From Halobacillus ihumii (GTDB taxonomy: Bacteria; Bacillota; Bacilli; Bacillales; Halobacillaceae), in assembly GCF_902726645.1 (NCBI RefSeq), contig NZ_CACVAO010000001.1, positions 3,606,636 to 3,670,635 of the forward strand: a stretch of 64,000 nucleotides of DNA, read 5' to 3'. Made by a program: the position numbers and the translations under genes. The notes beneath the pieces were generated by a model that worked only from the letters and a program-made list of their open reading frames with translations, had not been told where the DNA came from and did no database searches. Below, one piece after another: positions 25,992 through 36,523 of this stretch; the stretch's first letter is position 1; every line of letters begins with the position of its first letter.

Positions 25992-26753
25992 ATGTTTAAA
26001 AAATTAATGGCGCGTGCTGGAATTGGAGCTGCCAAAGTGGATACACAGCTCGAGAAATTGGAGTTTCAGCCTGGCGAAGCAGTTGATGGCAAAGTAGTCG
26101 TGCAAGGCGGAGAGGTAGACCAGGAGATTGACCAAATTACTGTATTTCTGATGACCGAAGCCCTCAGAGAAGCGGACGATAAGAAAATTAAAGAAACGGT
26201 CAAGCTCGATGAATATCGGATTTCAGAGGCATTCGTCATTCGTGCTAAAGAGACGAAAGAGATTCCATTTACGATTGAGATTCCGATCCATGCCCCAGCA
26301 ACGCTGAACAGGCTTCCGCTGTGGTTTGAAACAGGCCTTGATATGCCAATGGCCCTTGATGCGGGAGATCGTGATTACATTAAAGTTTCTGTTCACCCGT
26401 ACACAGAATCGATCCTGGAAGCGGCAGAAAGAGACCTTGGTTTTCGTTTGAAAAAAGTAGAGATGGAATACTCAAAAAGGCATGGCTATGTCCAGGAATT
26501 TGAGTTTCTGCCTGGTGGTGAATTCAGAGGATATTTAGATGAGTTAGAGTTAATCTTCTTCCTCGATCATCAAGGTGTTCGGGTGTTTATGCAAGTTGAT
26601 CGTAAAGCTAGAGGGTTGGGCGGTTTGTTTGCTGAAGCGCTGGAAATGGACGAATCCAATATTCAGCTGTACTTTTCTAAGGATGAGCTGGAGGCGGGGG
26701 CGTCGTCATTGGCGAAGAAGTTAGGCACAGCTATACGCGAACATGCTGGATAA
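25992..26753 (+). CDS. spo0M: Sporulation-control protein Spo0M
   Basis: A 253-residue arrestin-like protein opening with FKKLMARAGIGAAKVDTQLE and YxPGE-like strands (LEFQPGEAVDGKVVVQGG). B. subtilis Spo0M has this start and length, and modulates sporulation and cell division. The ribosome site is GAAAGGGG. Confidence 0.93.
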   Translation: MFKKLMARAGIGAAKVDTQLEKLEFQPGEAVDGKVVVQGGEVDQEIDQITVFLMTEALREADDKKIKETVKLDEYRISEAFVIRAKETKEIPFTIEIPIHAPATLNRLPLWFETGLDMPMALDAGDRDYIKVSVHPYTESILEAAERDLGFRLKKVEMEYSKRHGYVQEFEFLPGGEFRGYLDELELIFFLDHQGVRVFMQVDRKARGLGGLFAEALEMDESNIQLYFSKDELEAGASSLAKKLGTAIREHAG

Positions 26754-26787
26754 GAACCAAAATACGGGGTGTTCTATTTTAGATAAG

Positions 26788-26826
26788 AGCTGCCGGATCA
26801 AACCGATCCGGCAGCTTATTTTTTTG
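26788..26826 (+). terminator. Hairpin terminator
   Basis: AGCTGCCGGATC pairs with GATCCGGCAGCT, followed by TATTTTTTTG. Confidence 0.88.
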
Positions 26827-26840
26827 ACTTTCTCACATAG

Positions 26841-26862
26841 TTAGATTACTATCTAATTAGAT
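26841..26862. promoter_or_regulatory. ArsR-type operator upstream of the regulator
   Basis: TTAGAT-TACT-ATCTAA overlaps a second palindrome ATCTAATTAGAT. The same TTAGAT/ATCTAA core occurs before the downstream MFS gene. Confidence 0.65.
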
Positions 26863-26889
26863 ACTTGTTAAAATAAAGGAGGGGAAACG

Positions 26890-27477
26890 ATGCAGTTAAA
26901 TAAGATGGTCGATTTTCATAAGGCTGTAGGAGATCCGACGCGATTAAGGATTGTGTCACTCTTGCTGAATGGGCCGCTCCATGGCCAGGCGATTGCTCAA
27001 AAACTCGGACTGAGACCGCCCACGATTACTCACCATATAAAAAAGTTAAAAGATACTGGGATGGTATATTCACGACGAGATAGAAATACGATCTATTTCC
27101 ATTTAGATCAAAAGAGATTGGAGTTTATGGCCACAGCGATACTACGAATGGGAGATGAGACTGTGAAGAAAGACGAATTACATGTAAATGAAGCTGAACA
27201 GCGTAAGATCCTCAACAGTTTTATTGCAGAAGATGGACGGTTGAAGCAGATGCCGAGTCAACTGAAGAAGAAATTGGTGATTTTATCTTACTTGGTTCAA
27301 GGATTTGAACGCGGAAAAGTTTATGAAGAATTTGAAGTAAACGACTACGTTAAACAGTTTTATCACGATTATGCAACTATCAGACGCGAATGGATCATGC
27401 AGCAGTTCATGTATCGTGAAAATAATCGATATGAGCTCAACCCGGAAGAGATGTGGCCGATAGTTGTAAAAAGGTGA
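26890..27477 (+). CDS. ArsR-family regulator with DUF2087 domain
   Basis: A 195-residue protein. The first 80 residues are an ArsR winged helix (GDPTRLRIVSLLL, RPPTITHHIKKLKDTGMV). The last 85 form a DUF2087 domain (LKKKLVILSYLVQGFERGKVYEEFEVN). Metal-binding Cys/His of classical ArsR sensors are lacking, so the signal is unknown. Operators of one type lie ahead of this gene and of the MFS transporter, indicating control of both. Confidence 0.88.
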   Translation: MQLNKMVDFHKAVGDPTRLRIVSLLLNGPLHGQAIAQKLGLRPPTITHHIKKLKDTGMVYSRRDRNTIYFHLDQKRLEFMATAILRMGDETVKKDELHVNEAEQRKILNSFIAEDGRLKQMPSQLKKKLVILSYLVQGFERGKVYEEFEVNDYVKQFYHDYATIRREWIMQQFMYRENNRYELNPEEMWPIVVKR

Positions 27478-27495
27478 TCATGGTGTCACCTTTTT
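27468..27495 (+). terminator. Hairpin overlapping the regulator stop codon
   Basis: AAAAAGGTGA pairs with TCACCTTTTT, with a T-run, separating the regulator from the transporter gene. Confidence 0.7.
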
Positions 27496-27509
27496 TATTT
27501 GGATAACTA

Positions 27510-27527
27510 ATTAGATATTTATCTAAT
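27510..27527. promoter_or_regulatory. ArsR-type operator upstream of MFS transporter
   Basis: ATTAGATA-TT-TATCTAAT is an 18-base perfect palindrome sharing its core with the site at 26841. Confidence 0.7.
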
Positions 27528-27534
27528 TTAGGAG

Positions 27535-28713
27535 ATGATAATCATTTTTCTTCATCAGCATTCTTACAAGTATTTATTCTACTCAGGGATTGTGAACGGG
27601 GTGGGGGATCGGTTCAGCCAGGTGGCTGTATTAGCTTTATTGCTGGAATTGACAGGATCAGGTTTGGCAGTAGGTCTTTTAATGGGAATGCGTGTTGTTC
27701 CTTATTTGGTCTTGTCTCCTGTTGCAGGAAAACTCGCAGATAGATGGGATCGCCGCAAGATGATGATGGTGACAGATCTAGCCAGGGTTCCCTTTGCACT
27801 CTCGTTCCTTTTTGTTCAATCAAAAGAAGATCTATGGATTCTCTACTGCAGTATGTTTGTCCTGGCATGCGGTGAAGCCATTTATCAGCCGGTTCGAAAA
27901 AGCAGTATTGGGGTGTTGGTGGAAGAGCGGCATTATACAAAGGCGAATGGATTAGAGCAGGTGGTCATCGGGATTGTGCTCATTCTTGGATCCGTTACAG
28001 GTGGACTGGTCGCATTCTTTATTGGAAAAGACGTGGCCTTTATCCTTAATGGATGTACGTTCTTGGCAGCTGCCGTTCTGATTTATCCTCTAAAAATTAA
28101 ACGGCAAAAGTTGGTTCGGTCCCAGTCCGACGTGGTCCAAAAGTCTCGTTATAGATTGGATACAGTGGTTGTTTTTGTCGTGGTAATTCTAGGGGTTAGT
28201 GCAGGATTGGATGGTTTATTTAACATTCTCATCAGTTATTACGGATCAGAAACATTCGATATGGGTGAGTTAGGAATCGGTTTGCTGTATGGGTCATTAG
28301 GGATAGGGCTTGTACTCAGTTTCTTTATTTCTAATTGGCTAAAAGGAAAGATGCTCCTTATCGGAATCATCACAATCGGCTTGGAAGGAATTTTGCAAAT
28401 ACTGGCCAGTCAAGCATCCGTCATATGGGGAACTGCATTGGCTTTTGCGGGAATCTCCCTTTTAGGGGGAGTTGGTGCTGCATGCTTTGATAGCATTGTA
28501 ATGGTTAGAACCGCGAAATCCGAGCAAGGGAAAGTATTCGGATTGATAGAATCGTTAACAAATGTCGTGATTGGTCTTACAATGTTCGGAACAGGTTGGC
28601 TGCTCGACCTGTTTGCCGCCAGACACGTGGGCTATATAGGAGGAATCTCCGTTGTTGGATCTATGGTCCTTTTTTTTGCTCTCTATCGTCTATATTTTCA
28701 CAAAATTATATAA
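27535..28713 (+). CDS. MFS transporter
   Basis: A 392-residue major facilitator with twelve helices. The loop 2-3 motif is GKLADRWDRRKMM, and the N-terminal helix starts SGIVNGVGDRFSQVAVL, as in drug/macrolide-type efflux members of bacilli. The cargo is unknown. The ATG at 27535 directly abuts the ribosome site TTTAGGAG; the properly spaced codon is ATC 27541. Translation may therefore start at a non-standard codon or at a poorly placed ATG. Confidence 0.85.
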   Translation: MIIIFLHQHSYKYLFYSGIVNGVGDRFSQVAVLALLLELTGSGLAVGLLMGMRVVPYLVLSPVAGKLADRWDRRKMMMVTDLARVPFALSFLFVQSKEDLWILYCSMFVLACGEAIYQPVRKSSIGVLVEERHYTKANGLEQVVIGIVLILGSVTGGLVAFFIGKDVAFILNGCTFLAAAVLIYPLKIKRQKLVRSQSDVVQKSRYRLDTVVVFVVVILGVSAGLDGLFNILISYYGSETFDMGELGIGLLYGSLGIGLVLSFFISNWLKGKMLLIGIITIGLEGILQILASQASVIWGTALAFAGISLLGGVGAACFDSIVMVRTAKSEQGKVFGLIESLTNVVIGLTMFGTGWLLDLFAARHVGYIGGISVVGSMVLFFALYRLYFHKII

Positions 28714-28781
28714 ATTACTCGAAATATGGTAAAAAAGTATGAGAAAAGGCCGATAAAGAGTATAGAAGAGGGGGAGTGAAA

Positions 28782-30860
28782 ATGAAGCTAGTTAAAAAAG
28801 TTTATGGATTTTTTACGAAGAGAATTCAGCGTCAGATTCTTTTTCCGTTTTTATTTTTAATTTTATTAACAGGATTTGTAGTAGCGGGAACAAGTTATTG
28901 ATTTAGTTTGAACAACACGAAGGAAACGATGACGAAGAATGTCGAGCAGCAAATGACTATGATGAGCGACTCGTTTGATACCTTGTTTGACAGTATCAGT
29001 CATAATGTAAATCGCTATGCTGAAAATAGTCAGCTTGCTGACCCGCAGGAAATGAGCGACGAGATTCTTGCGAGTTTTGCCAGTACCAAAGAAGCCAATC
29101 CCTACATATTGAACATTTATATGGGGGACAAGGATACGAAGGATATGTTTATTTTTCCCTCTACCGAATTGGGAGCAGATTATGATCCAACGACTCGCCC
29201 ATGGTTTACGAAATCGGTAGAACAGACAGGGGAAGTTATTTGGACGGAGCCCTATACTGATGCCGCGTCAGGCGATACCATCGTAAGTGCTGCCCGGGCG
29301 ATCGAACAAAATGGCAGTGTTACCGGAGTTTTTTCGATCGATTTTACGGTGAATACATTATTTAGCATGATTGAAAAAGTAGAGGTCGGTCAGACTGGTG
29401 ACGCGATGTTAGTTAGTGAAACAGGTATCTATCTGGCTCATCCAAATGAAGAAATGGTCGGTAAATCTGCTGAAAAGGCGCCATTTTATGAGAAGTTAAT
29501 GTCAAGTGAAGCAGGATCTTATGAATATAGCGAGGGTGGAGAACAAAAGATTATTGCCTTTGCAACGAATTCTAAAACAGGCTGGAAAATGGCTGGGACG
29601 GTAAATGTATCAGACTTTGTGGCTCAGGCCAACACAATCATTTTGCCGATTGCGATCGTGCTTGCGGTTGTGATATTGATTTCCTTAGCTATCGCGGTGT
29701 TACTGACACGTTATCTCACTAGACCGATTAAGCACTTGCAAAAATTAATGAATAAGGCTGGGCAAGGAGATTTTGCCATTGCTGTGAAGATTGATCGAAA
29801 TGACGAAATTGGTGAGCTGTCAGAGGATTTTGAGCGCATGATGGGATCCATTCGTGAACTAATTGCAAACGTGAAGTCGTCCTCTAATCTCGTTAGCAGC
29901 TCTGCTGAGAATGTGGTCGCCAATGCCGAACAAAATGCCGCGGCTTCAAACGAGATTTCCCGGGCAATACAAGATATTGCGAGCGGAGCCCAATCTCAGG
30001 CAGAATATATGGAAAGCAGTGTGAATTCATCGCAAACGCTTGCTTCAACGATTAACGATGTAGTCACTCAAAGTGAACGAATTAAAACACAGTCTGATGA
30101 GTTGCTCAATCGTTCTGAAGAAGCGAAGTCGATCGTTGAGAAGCTGCGCGATCACTCCAATCAAACGACGAATATGACGACTGAAATGAAAGAATCGATT
30201 CATGAATTACAGGATAGTTCAGAAAGCATTAATCAGGTTGTAAGTACGATCTCAGGTATTGCCGGACAAACGAATTTGCTGGCACTCAATGCCGCTATTG
30301 AAGCGGCCAGAGCCGGAGAAGCTGGAAGAGGGTTTGCCGTCGTAGCCGAAGAAGTGAGAAAGCTTGCTGAACAGTCTGAATCGGCGCTGACCGATGTCGC
30401 AAAAATGATCCATCATATGCAAACTCGAACGGCAGCCATCGTAGAGTTGATCGAACAAACAGGCGAGGTCGTTGTAGAACAAGAGCAGTCAGTTAATGCC
30501 ACCGAGCAATCCTTTGAAGGAGTATTTGCGAACATTTCGGATAACGTTCAAGCGATCAATCAGATTATTTCCTCCATGAAGCAAATGGATACAGAGAAAA
30601 ATCAACTGGTTGCCACCATTGATGAAATTAGTTCTGTAACCGAAGAAACAGCTGCAGGGGCAGAACAAGTGTCGGCATCTATCCAGGAAAGCAATTCAGC
30701 AATGGAACAACTCAACCATTTGGCTGAGGAACTTGAAAATGTCGCTTCATCGATGAACGATTCCTTACAAAATTTCAAGCTAGAAGAGAATGAGCAAGAC
30801 GCAGCAGGAGAAGTTGTGCCGTTAGAGGAAGCGAACGAGTGGAATCAAAAAGCCGGATAA
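28782..30860 (+). pseudogene. Methyl-accepting chemotaxis protein with in-frame TGA at codon 40
   Basis: From ATG 28782 (ribosome site GAGGGGGAG) the frame encodes a basic start and a first membrane helix, then meets TGA at 28899-28901 (GTSY-stop-FSLNN). It then continues open for over 650 residues. The remainder has a dCache-type sensor region, a second helix ([20 protein letters not shown]), HAMP, and the signalling hairpin [19 protein letters not shown]. Apart from this one codon the receptor is complete. The TTG at 28908 has no ribosome site and would lose the first helix. It is either a very recent pseudogene, a read-through gene, or a sequencing error. Confidence 0.8.
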
Positions 30861-30863
30861 TTA

Positions 30864-30893
30864 TTGTGACCCGAACACGGGTCACAATTTTTT
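30864..30893 (+). terminator. Hairpin terminator
   Basis: TTGTGACCCG/CGGGTCACAA with a 4-base loop and six Ts follows the chemoreceptor gene. Confidence 0.9.
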
Positions 30894-30896
30894 AGT

Positions 30897-31010
30897 GAGG
30901 CTGGGACATAACTAATCTTCTTGATGAAAAAACGAACGAGCGTGTTATAAGCACCAATCATAGTTTCTACTTAGTTTAGATTTTCATTTGATAAAAGCAA
31001 TTTCGTCCCC
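30897..31010. repeat. Dispersed modular repeat, copy 2 (outer module only)
   Basis: It begins GAGGCTGGGACATAA and continues through CACCAATCATAGTTTCTA to CGTCCC, as in the copy at 52406, but lacks the inner module. A single AGCG marks the empty site. The rest of the gap to the formate dehydrogenase gene (to 31221) shows only a weak TGCCC/GGGGCA hairpin near 31138. Confidence 0.8.
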
Positions 31011-31221
31011 ATTATTGTTTCTTTCTAAGAGGTTTGAGAATACGTGAAAAGGGAATAATTTAGTAAATTGATTGAAGCGAGGGAGGAGCTTATGATCTAG
31101 CGATTCGGACGGTCAGTTATTACAGCAGTAGTGACCTTGCCCTATCTATAATCGGGGCAGTGCTTTATGATTGATATAAGAAGTGATTACATTTCATTAC
31201 ATAAAGAAGGAGGAACTTACA

Positions 31222-34173
31222 TTGTTAGAACGAGATCATACAGTTGTAACGATTAATGAAAAGGAATATTTAGCAGATCCAGGCCAGAACCTTGTGGACC
31301 TACTCAATACAACAGAAGAGAATGTCCCACAGATTTGTTATAACGAGTCATTGGGCCCTATTGAAACATGTGATACATGTATCGTCCAAGTAAATGGAGA
31401 ACTGGTACGGGCTTGTGGAACGAAAGTCGAAGCTGGAATGAAGGTTCAAACGAAACTGCCTCATGTACATAAAGCACAGAAAGAGTCGTTGGACCGTATT
31501 TTAGAAAATCATGAGCTTTACTGCACGGTATGTGATTACAATAACGGTTCCTGTGAAATTCATAATACGATGGCGGAGTTTGGCCTTGAGCATCAGTCGC
31601 GCCCATTTGAACCTAAGCCGTACAACCGTGATGAATCCGGCTCCTTTTATCGGTATGACCCGGACCAGTGTATTCTTTGCGGGCGATGTGTAGAAGTTTG
31701 CCAGGATATTGAAGTAAATGAAACATTAACGATTGATTGGGAACGCCAGGAACCACGGGTCATCTGGGATAATGATGTGCCGATTGACCAATCATCCTGT
31801 GTTAATTGCGGTCAGTGTGCAACGGTCTGTCCTTGTAATGCCATTATGGAAAAAGGAATGGAAGGGGACGCTGGATTTCTTACAGACCAGCAGCCAGGTA
31901 TTTTAAGATCGATGATTGAATTAACGAAGAAAGCTGAAACAGGCTATGGGCCGCTTTTTGCAGTGTCAGATACGGAAGCGGAAATGCGTGAAGAGCGGAT
32001 TAAGAAAACGAAAACAGTGTGTACCTACTGTGGTGTAGGATGTTCGTTTGACGTGTGGACGAAGGATCGAAAAGTTCTTAAAATCGAACCAAGTGCTCAA
32101 TCTCCAGCTAACGGGATTTCCACATGTGTGAAGGGAAAGTTTGGCTGGGATTACGTCAATAGTGAAGATCGCTTAACGAAACCGTTGATTCGCAGAGGCG
32201 ACTCGTTTGAAGAGGTAGAGTGGAATGAGGCGATTGCTTATGTCGCTGAACGTATGAAAGAAATTAAAGCTGAAAAAGGTGCAGACGATTTAGGATTTAT
32301 TTCTTCCTCTAAAGCTACGAATGAAGAATCTTACCTTATGCAAAAATTGTCCCGCCAAGTCATCGGGACGAATAATGTGGACAATTGTTCCCGTTATTGT
32401 CAGTCCCCGGCCACTAAAGGATTATTCAGAACGGTAGGGCATGGAGGCGATTCAGGTTCGATCGACGATATTGCTAAAGCAGATCTTGTGATCACGATCG
32501 GTTCCAATACGGCAGAGTCTCACCCTGTACTGGCTTCCAGAATCAAACGATCTCAAAAGCTGTTTGACCAGAAACTTTATGTCTTTGATCTGAGAAAACA
32601 TGAAATGGCTACAAGAGCCGATCGTTTTTATCAGCCCAATTCCGGAACGGATTTAGTGTGGCTGTCAGCCATCACGAAATATATTTTAGATCAAGACTTA
32701 GAGGATAAAACCTTTTTAAACGAATGGGTCAATGGATTTGAGGAATACAGAGAAAGCCTGGAGCCATTTACGATGGACTATGCTTCAGATGTAACAGGCA
32801 TCCCGAAAGAGGAGCTTATCGAAGTAGCTGAAGAAATTGCTTCGTTTGAACGTGTGGCCATTTGCTGGGCGATGGGTGTGACACAGCATACGCTCGGAAG
32901 TGATACGAGTACGGCGATTTCAAACTTGCTGCTAGTGACCGGCAACTATATGAAGCCGGGCTGTGGAGCATATCCACTGAGAGGCCATAACAATGTTCAA
33001 GGCTGCAGTGACTTTGGCAGTATGCCGAACTTCTTCCCGGGTTATGAAAAAACAGAAGATGATGACGTGCGTAAGCGTTATGAACAAGCGTGGGGAGTCG
33101 ATCTTCCGAAAGAACCGGGGAAAGATAACCACCAAATGATTGAAGCGATCCATGATGACAACCTTAGTGCCATGTATGTAATGGGGGAAGATACAGGGAT
33201 CGTTGATGCCAATATTAATTATGTAACCGCCGCCTTTGAAAAACTCGATCTTTTCATTGTTCAGGATCTGTTTTTAACCAAAACGGCTGAGTATGCGGAT
33301 GTCGTATTACCTGCATCACCGAGCCTCGAGAAAGAAGGCACGTTTACGAATACAGAACGCCGTATCCAGCGTTTATACAAATCCCTGGATCCGCTGCCTG
33401 GATCCAAACCAGATTGGGAGATTCTTCAGCTGATTGCAAAAGAACTTGGGCATAACTGGGGCTATGAGCATCCTGGAGAAATAATGGAGGAAGCGGCCAG
33501 TCTGACTCCATTGTTTGCTGGTGTCTCCTATGAACGATTAGAAGGGTATAATTCCCTGCAATGGCCAGTCGCTGAAGATGGATCAGATGAGCCAGTTCTT
33601 TTCCTCGATGGGTTTCCTTTTGACGATAAAAAAGCCAAATTGTTCCCGCTGGACTTTGAACTGGAATATAAAACAACCGACCACTATGATTTACATGTCA
33701 ACAATGGCCGTATTCTCGAGCATTTCCATGAGGGCAATATGACCTACAAGTCTGAGGGTATCACACGCAAAACACCAAATGCGTGGGTCGAGGTGTCAGC
33801 AGAATTAGCGAAGGAACGAGGTCTGAGCGAAGGAGCGACTGTAAAATTATTCTCCGATGCCGGGGAAGCGGATGGCGTCGTGACGATTACAGATCGAGTA
33901 AGAGGAAAAGAACTGTACATTCCGTTAAATGATAATGGAAAGTCAGCTGTTAATTTCTTAACAGACAACAGTGTAGATAAGGATAGTAATACGCCTGCCT
34001 ACAAGGAAATAGCGGTCCGCATGGAAGTAGTGAAGAAAAAAGGGAAATCACCGATCCCGCCTAATAATCATCGAAGGGGAAATCCAGTGCCGCAAATCAG
34101 TGTGCAAGTTCAGAAGAAATGGGAGCGGGATGATTATGAATTCCCAGGAAATCAGGTGAATAAGAATGGCTAA
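31222..34173 (+). CDS. Formate dehydrogenase alpha subunit, NAD/ferredoxin type (YrhE/YjgC-like)
   Basis: A 983-residue molybdenum enzyme. Domain order: [2Fe-2S] ferredoxin-like head ([15 protein letters not shown]), a His/Cys cluster segment, two [4Fe-4S] motifs ([22 protein letters not shown]), a further [4Fe-4S] site CTYCGVGC, and the bis-MGD catalytic domain. The active-site residue is cysteine ([11 protein letters not shown]) rather than selenocysteine. It oxidises formate to CO2. TTG 31222 is used, since AAGGAGG lies ahead; the upstream GTG-like start has no site. The DUF1641 gene overlaps its end by 8 bases. Confidence 0.93.
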   Translation: MLERDHTVVTINEKEYLADPGQNLVDLLNTTEENVPQICYNESLGPIETCDTCIVQVNGELVRACGTKVEAGMKVQTKLPHVHKAQKESLDRILENHELYCTVCDYNNGSCEIHNTMAEFGLEHQSRPFEPKPYNRDESGSFYRYDPDQCILCGRCVEVCQDIEVNETLTIDWERQEPRVIWDNDVPIDQSSCVNCGQCATVCPCNAIMEKGMEGDAGFLTDQQPGILRSMIELTKKAETGYGPLFAVSDTEAEMREERIKKTKTVCTYCGVGCSFDVWTKDRKVLKIEPSAQSPANGISTCVKGKFGWDYVNSEDRLTKPLIRRGDSFEEVEWNEAIAYVAERMKEIKAEKGADDLGFISSSKATNEESYLMQKLSRQVIGTNNVDNCSRYCQSPATKGLFRTVGHGGDSGSIDDIAKADLVITIGSNTAESHPVLASRIKRSQKLFDQKLYVFDLRKHEMATRADRFYQPNSGTDLVWLSAITKYILDQDLEDKTFLNEWVNGFEEYRESLEPFTMDYASDVTGIPKEELIEVAEEIASFERVAICWAMGVTQHTLGSDTSTAISNLLLVTGNYMKPGCGAYPLRGHNNVQGCSDFGSMPNFFPGYEKTEDDDVRKRYEQAWGVDLPKEPGKDNHQMIEAIHDDNLSAMYVMGEDTGIVDANINYVTAAFEKLDLFIVQDLFLTKTAEYADVVLPASPSLEKEGTFTNTERRIQRLYKSLDPLPGSKPDWEILQLIAKELGHNWGYEHPGEIMEEAASLTPLFAGVSYERLEGYNSLQWPVAEDGSDEPVLFLDGFPFDDKKAKLFPLDFELEYKTTDHYDLHVNNGRILEHFHEGNMTYKSEGITRKTPNAWVEVSAELAKERGLSEGATVKLFSDAGEADGVVTITDRVRGKELYIPLNDNGKSAVNFLTDNSVDKDSNTPAYKEIAVRMEVVKKKGKSPIPPNNHRRGNPVPQISVQVQKKWERDDYEFPGNQVNKNG

Positions 34174-34633
34174 GGCGATTAGACGTGTTAAACCGATGGA
34201 AGTGCCTCGTGAGGAACAAATTGAGAAAGATGTGTCTGAAGTAAAAGAAGCTGTTGCTGAGAATAAGGATGCCATATTAAAAGGAATTAAACTGCTTCAG
34301 GCGTTGGAAGAAGGCGGGACACTCGATGCCGCCTACGCCTTTACGAAGAAGAAGAAAGAGGCATTAGGTTATGTGGCCAATGAGTTAAATCGTGAGCAAT
34401 ATACACCTTTAATCGAAAACCTTCCGGAACTGATTTTCCTGATTGGCGAACTTGATGTGAAATCGCTTCGTGAAGTAACCGAGAGAATGAACCAGGGAAT
34501 TGAACAGATGAATACGGGGGATCCAGCTGCCAAAACCTCTGTCTTTGATCTGGCCAAAGCCCTGAAAGACCCTGAAATTAACAGAAGTATCACGATGATG
34601 ATGCAGTTTTTAAAGGGGATGGGCCGCCAGTAA
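34166..34633 (+). CDS. DUF1641 protein (formate dehydrogenase partner, YrhD/YjgD-like)
   Basis: A 155-residue helical protein with the DUF1641 core ([17 protein letters not shown]) and the C-terminal [26 protein letters not shown]. In bacilli such proteins are encoded directly after YrhE/YjgC-type formate dehydrogenases and in some cases copurify with them. The overlap of the two reading frames supports a complex here. Confidence 0.9.
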   Translation: MAKAIRRVKPMEVPREEQIEKDVSEVKEAVAENKDAILKGIKLLQALEEGGTLDAAYAFTKKKKEALGYVANELNREQYTPLIENLPELIFLIGELDVKSLREVTERMNQGIEQMNTGDPAAKTSVFDLAKALKDPEINRSITMMMQFLKGMGRQ

Positions 34634-34635
34634 CC

Positions 34636-34674
34636 AAAAAAGGCTTCTCGAATCTAATTCGAGAAGCCTTTTTT
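34636..34674. terminator. Bidirectional hairpin terminator
   Basis: A 17-bp perfect stem AAAAAAGGCTTCTCGAA with its complement lies between converging genes. Confidence 0.92.
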
Positions 34675-34677
34675 AAC

Positions 34678-35160
34678 TTACAGCCATAATTCAATGAAGA
34701 ACCAAATAATCATAATCAACTGAATGACGACTTTTGCCACGGATCCACTGAGAAAACCGAATAAAGAACCTAAAGAGGCTTTAAACGCTTCCTCTGTTGA
34801 ACGTTTTTGAACGAGTTCAACGATGAGAACGAGAATGAAAGGAAGGATGATTAACCCAAATGGCGGGATAATAAACGAGCCGACGATGACACCAATGGCC
34901 GCGAAGCGTTCTCCCCATTTACTGCCGCCGTATCGCTTCACGAAATAGCTGTTTGCGATGATATCAGCGACAATTAAAATAACCGTTAAAATGACCATTC
35001 CGATCCAGAATAAGACCGATAACTCCTCTCCATTTATAAAGAAAAAGTAAGCGAGAAACCCGAGCCAAAGCACAAGCGGCCCTGGGATAATCGGGAAAAT
35101 GATACTAGCAAAACTGGCTAGAAACAGGGCAATAATAATAATCCAAATCAGTATATCCAT
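34678..35160 (-). CDS. DUF456 family membrane protein
   Basis: A 160-residue protein with five or six hydrophobic helices and the DUF456 motifs IIPGPLVLWLGFLAY, YFVKRYGGSKWGERFA and FIIPPFGLIILPF. It belongs with YqgC of B. subtilis. The function is unknown. AGGAGGACATCGA precedes the ATG. It stands alone between two terminators. Confidence 0.85.
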   Translation of the reverse strand: MDILIWIIIIALFLASFASIIFPIIPGPLVLWLGFLAYFFFINGEELSVLFWIGMVILTVILIVADIIANSYFVKRYGGSKWGERFAAIGVIVGSFIIPPFGLIILPFILVLIVELVQKRSTEEAFKASLGSLFGFLSGSVAKVVIQLIMIIWFFIELWL

Positions 35161-35269
35161 GTAATCGATGTCCTCCTACAGATCATGTACTGTATGTACT
35201 ATACGTTGTACATCATTCATTAGTTTCAGTCATTTTTTATCAATGACCTCATTCATTCTATCACAGGCA

Positions 35270-35312
35270 TAAGAAAAACCGGACTCATTTAATATGAAGT
35301 CCGGCTTTTTCT
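35270..35312. terminator. Hairpin terminator
   Basis: AAAAACCGGACT pairs with AGTCCGGCTTTTT with one mismatch. It best serves the aldo/keto reductase gene on the minus strand. Confidence 0.8.
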
Positions 35313-35323
35313 AGCTATTTACT

Positions 35324-36331
35324 TTATTTAATTCCTAAGTCCTGTCGATCAGGCGGTGCCATAAATTCTGGTCCGACTGGATCTTTCACGTGTTTTAGGA
35401 GAATTTCATCAATATCATGCATGCTTTCTTCATCAATTGTAAAGCTGCTGACTTCTTCAACCGGGTCCAATTGTTCTGGACGGCGTCCGCCCATAAGCGC
35501 GATGCCTGAGCCGGGCTGTTGAAGCACCCATTTAAGCGCCAGGTGAAGGACACGTTTGCCGAATCGATCCTGCGCCAGCTTATCTAGTTCTTCTACAGCA
35601 TTCAAGTATTGGTTGAAACGCGGCTGTTGAAATTTCGGATCATTGTTCCTCAAGTCATCTCCTTTGAATTCTCGATCAGACGTCATTTTGCCTGACAGTA
35701 ATCCGCGGCATAAGGAACCATAAGTGACAGTGGTGATGTTGTGTTCTTTTGTATACGGCAGTACCTCATCTTCAATACCGCGTTCGAATAAGTTGTACGG
35801 AGGCTGTAAGGTGTGAATGGGAGCGGCCTCTCTAAATATGTCCATTTGTTCGGGCGTGAAGTTACTTACGCCAATCGCCCTGATTTTTCCTTGTTTGTAC
35901 AGGTAATGAAGAGCTTCTGCAGTTTCATGAAGCGGAATCATTGGATCAGGCCAGTGAAGCTGATAAAGATCAATATAATCTGTTTGCAGACGTTTCAGCG
36001 AATCTTCAATTTCTTGATGGATGCGCTCTTTGCTTCCATTTCGAAAGACCGTTTCGTCCTTCTGCCATTCCATACCTACTTTAGTAGCAAGCAGGATATC
36101 ATCCCGGCTGCCTTTCTCTTTTAGCGCTTTGCCGATAATCTCTTCGGAACGGCCGAAACCGTAAGCCGGAGCTGTATCAATCATATTAATTCCTTTATCT
36201 AATGCGGAATGGATTGTTTTGATCGATTGTTGTTCGTCCGTTCCACCCCACATCCAGCCGCCTATGGCCCACGTTCCCAGGCCAATTCGGCTGGCTTCTA
36301 AATTTGTATTACTTATATTCTGTGTTTCCAT
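35324..36331 (-). CDS. yhdN: Aldo/keto reductase (YhdN-like, AKR11)
   Basis: A 335-residue AKR closely matching B. subtilis YhdN along its length, including GLGTWAIGGWMWGGTDE, DTAPAYGFGRSEEIIG (catalytic Asp and Tyr), LHWPDPMIPLHETAEA and the C-terminal DPVGPEFMAPP. It reduces aldehydes such as methylglyoxal or DL-glyceraldehyde with NADPH in vitro in relatives. The start is the second ATG, better spaced from GGAGGTGG. It is divergent from a TetR gene. Confidence 0.93.
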   Translation of the reverse strand: METQNISNTNLEASRIGLGTWAIGGWMWGGTDEQQSIKTIHSALDKGINMIDTAPAYGFGRSEEIIGKALKEKGSRDDILLATKVGMEWQKDETVFRNGSKERIHQEIEDSLKRLQTDYIDLYQLHWPDPMIPLHETAEALHYLYKQGKIRAIGVSNFTPEQMDIFREAAPIHTLQPPYNLFERGIEDEVLPYTKEHNITTVTYGSLCRGLLSGKMTSDREFKGDDLRNNDPKFQQPRFNQYLNAVEELDKLAQDRFGKRVLHLALKWVLQQPGSGIALMGGRRPEQLDPVEEVSSFTIDEESMHDIDEILLKHVKDPVGPEFMAPPDRQDLGIK

Positions 36332-36523
36332 CATTCCACCTCCATGCGGCTTAAGAAAATCTTCTCAGTAAATATACCCGGTTTTGGCGATGGTTAATCA
36401 GTGTGTTTATTGTTCACCGATACCAGCTATTGCTACTCCCTATCGACATAGCGATGTGTTATGATTGATTACAAAATATTGATCATAATCGTAATTAAGG
36501 CAATCATACGAGGTGGTAACCTA

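Noticed and set aside
31011..31221. Possible molybdenum-cofactor riboswitch before the formate dehydrogenase gene
   Set aside because: Only a weak TGCCC/GGGGCA hairpin is present; the conserved structure of that riboswitch is not recognisable.
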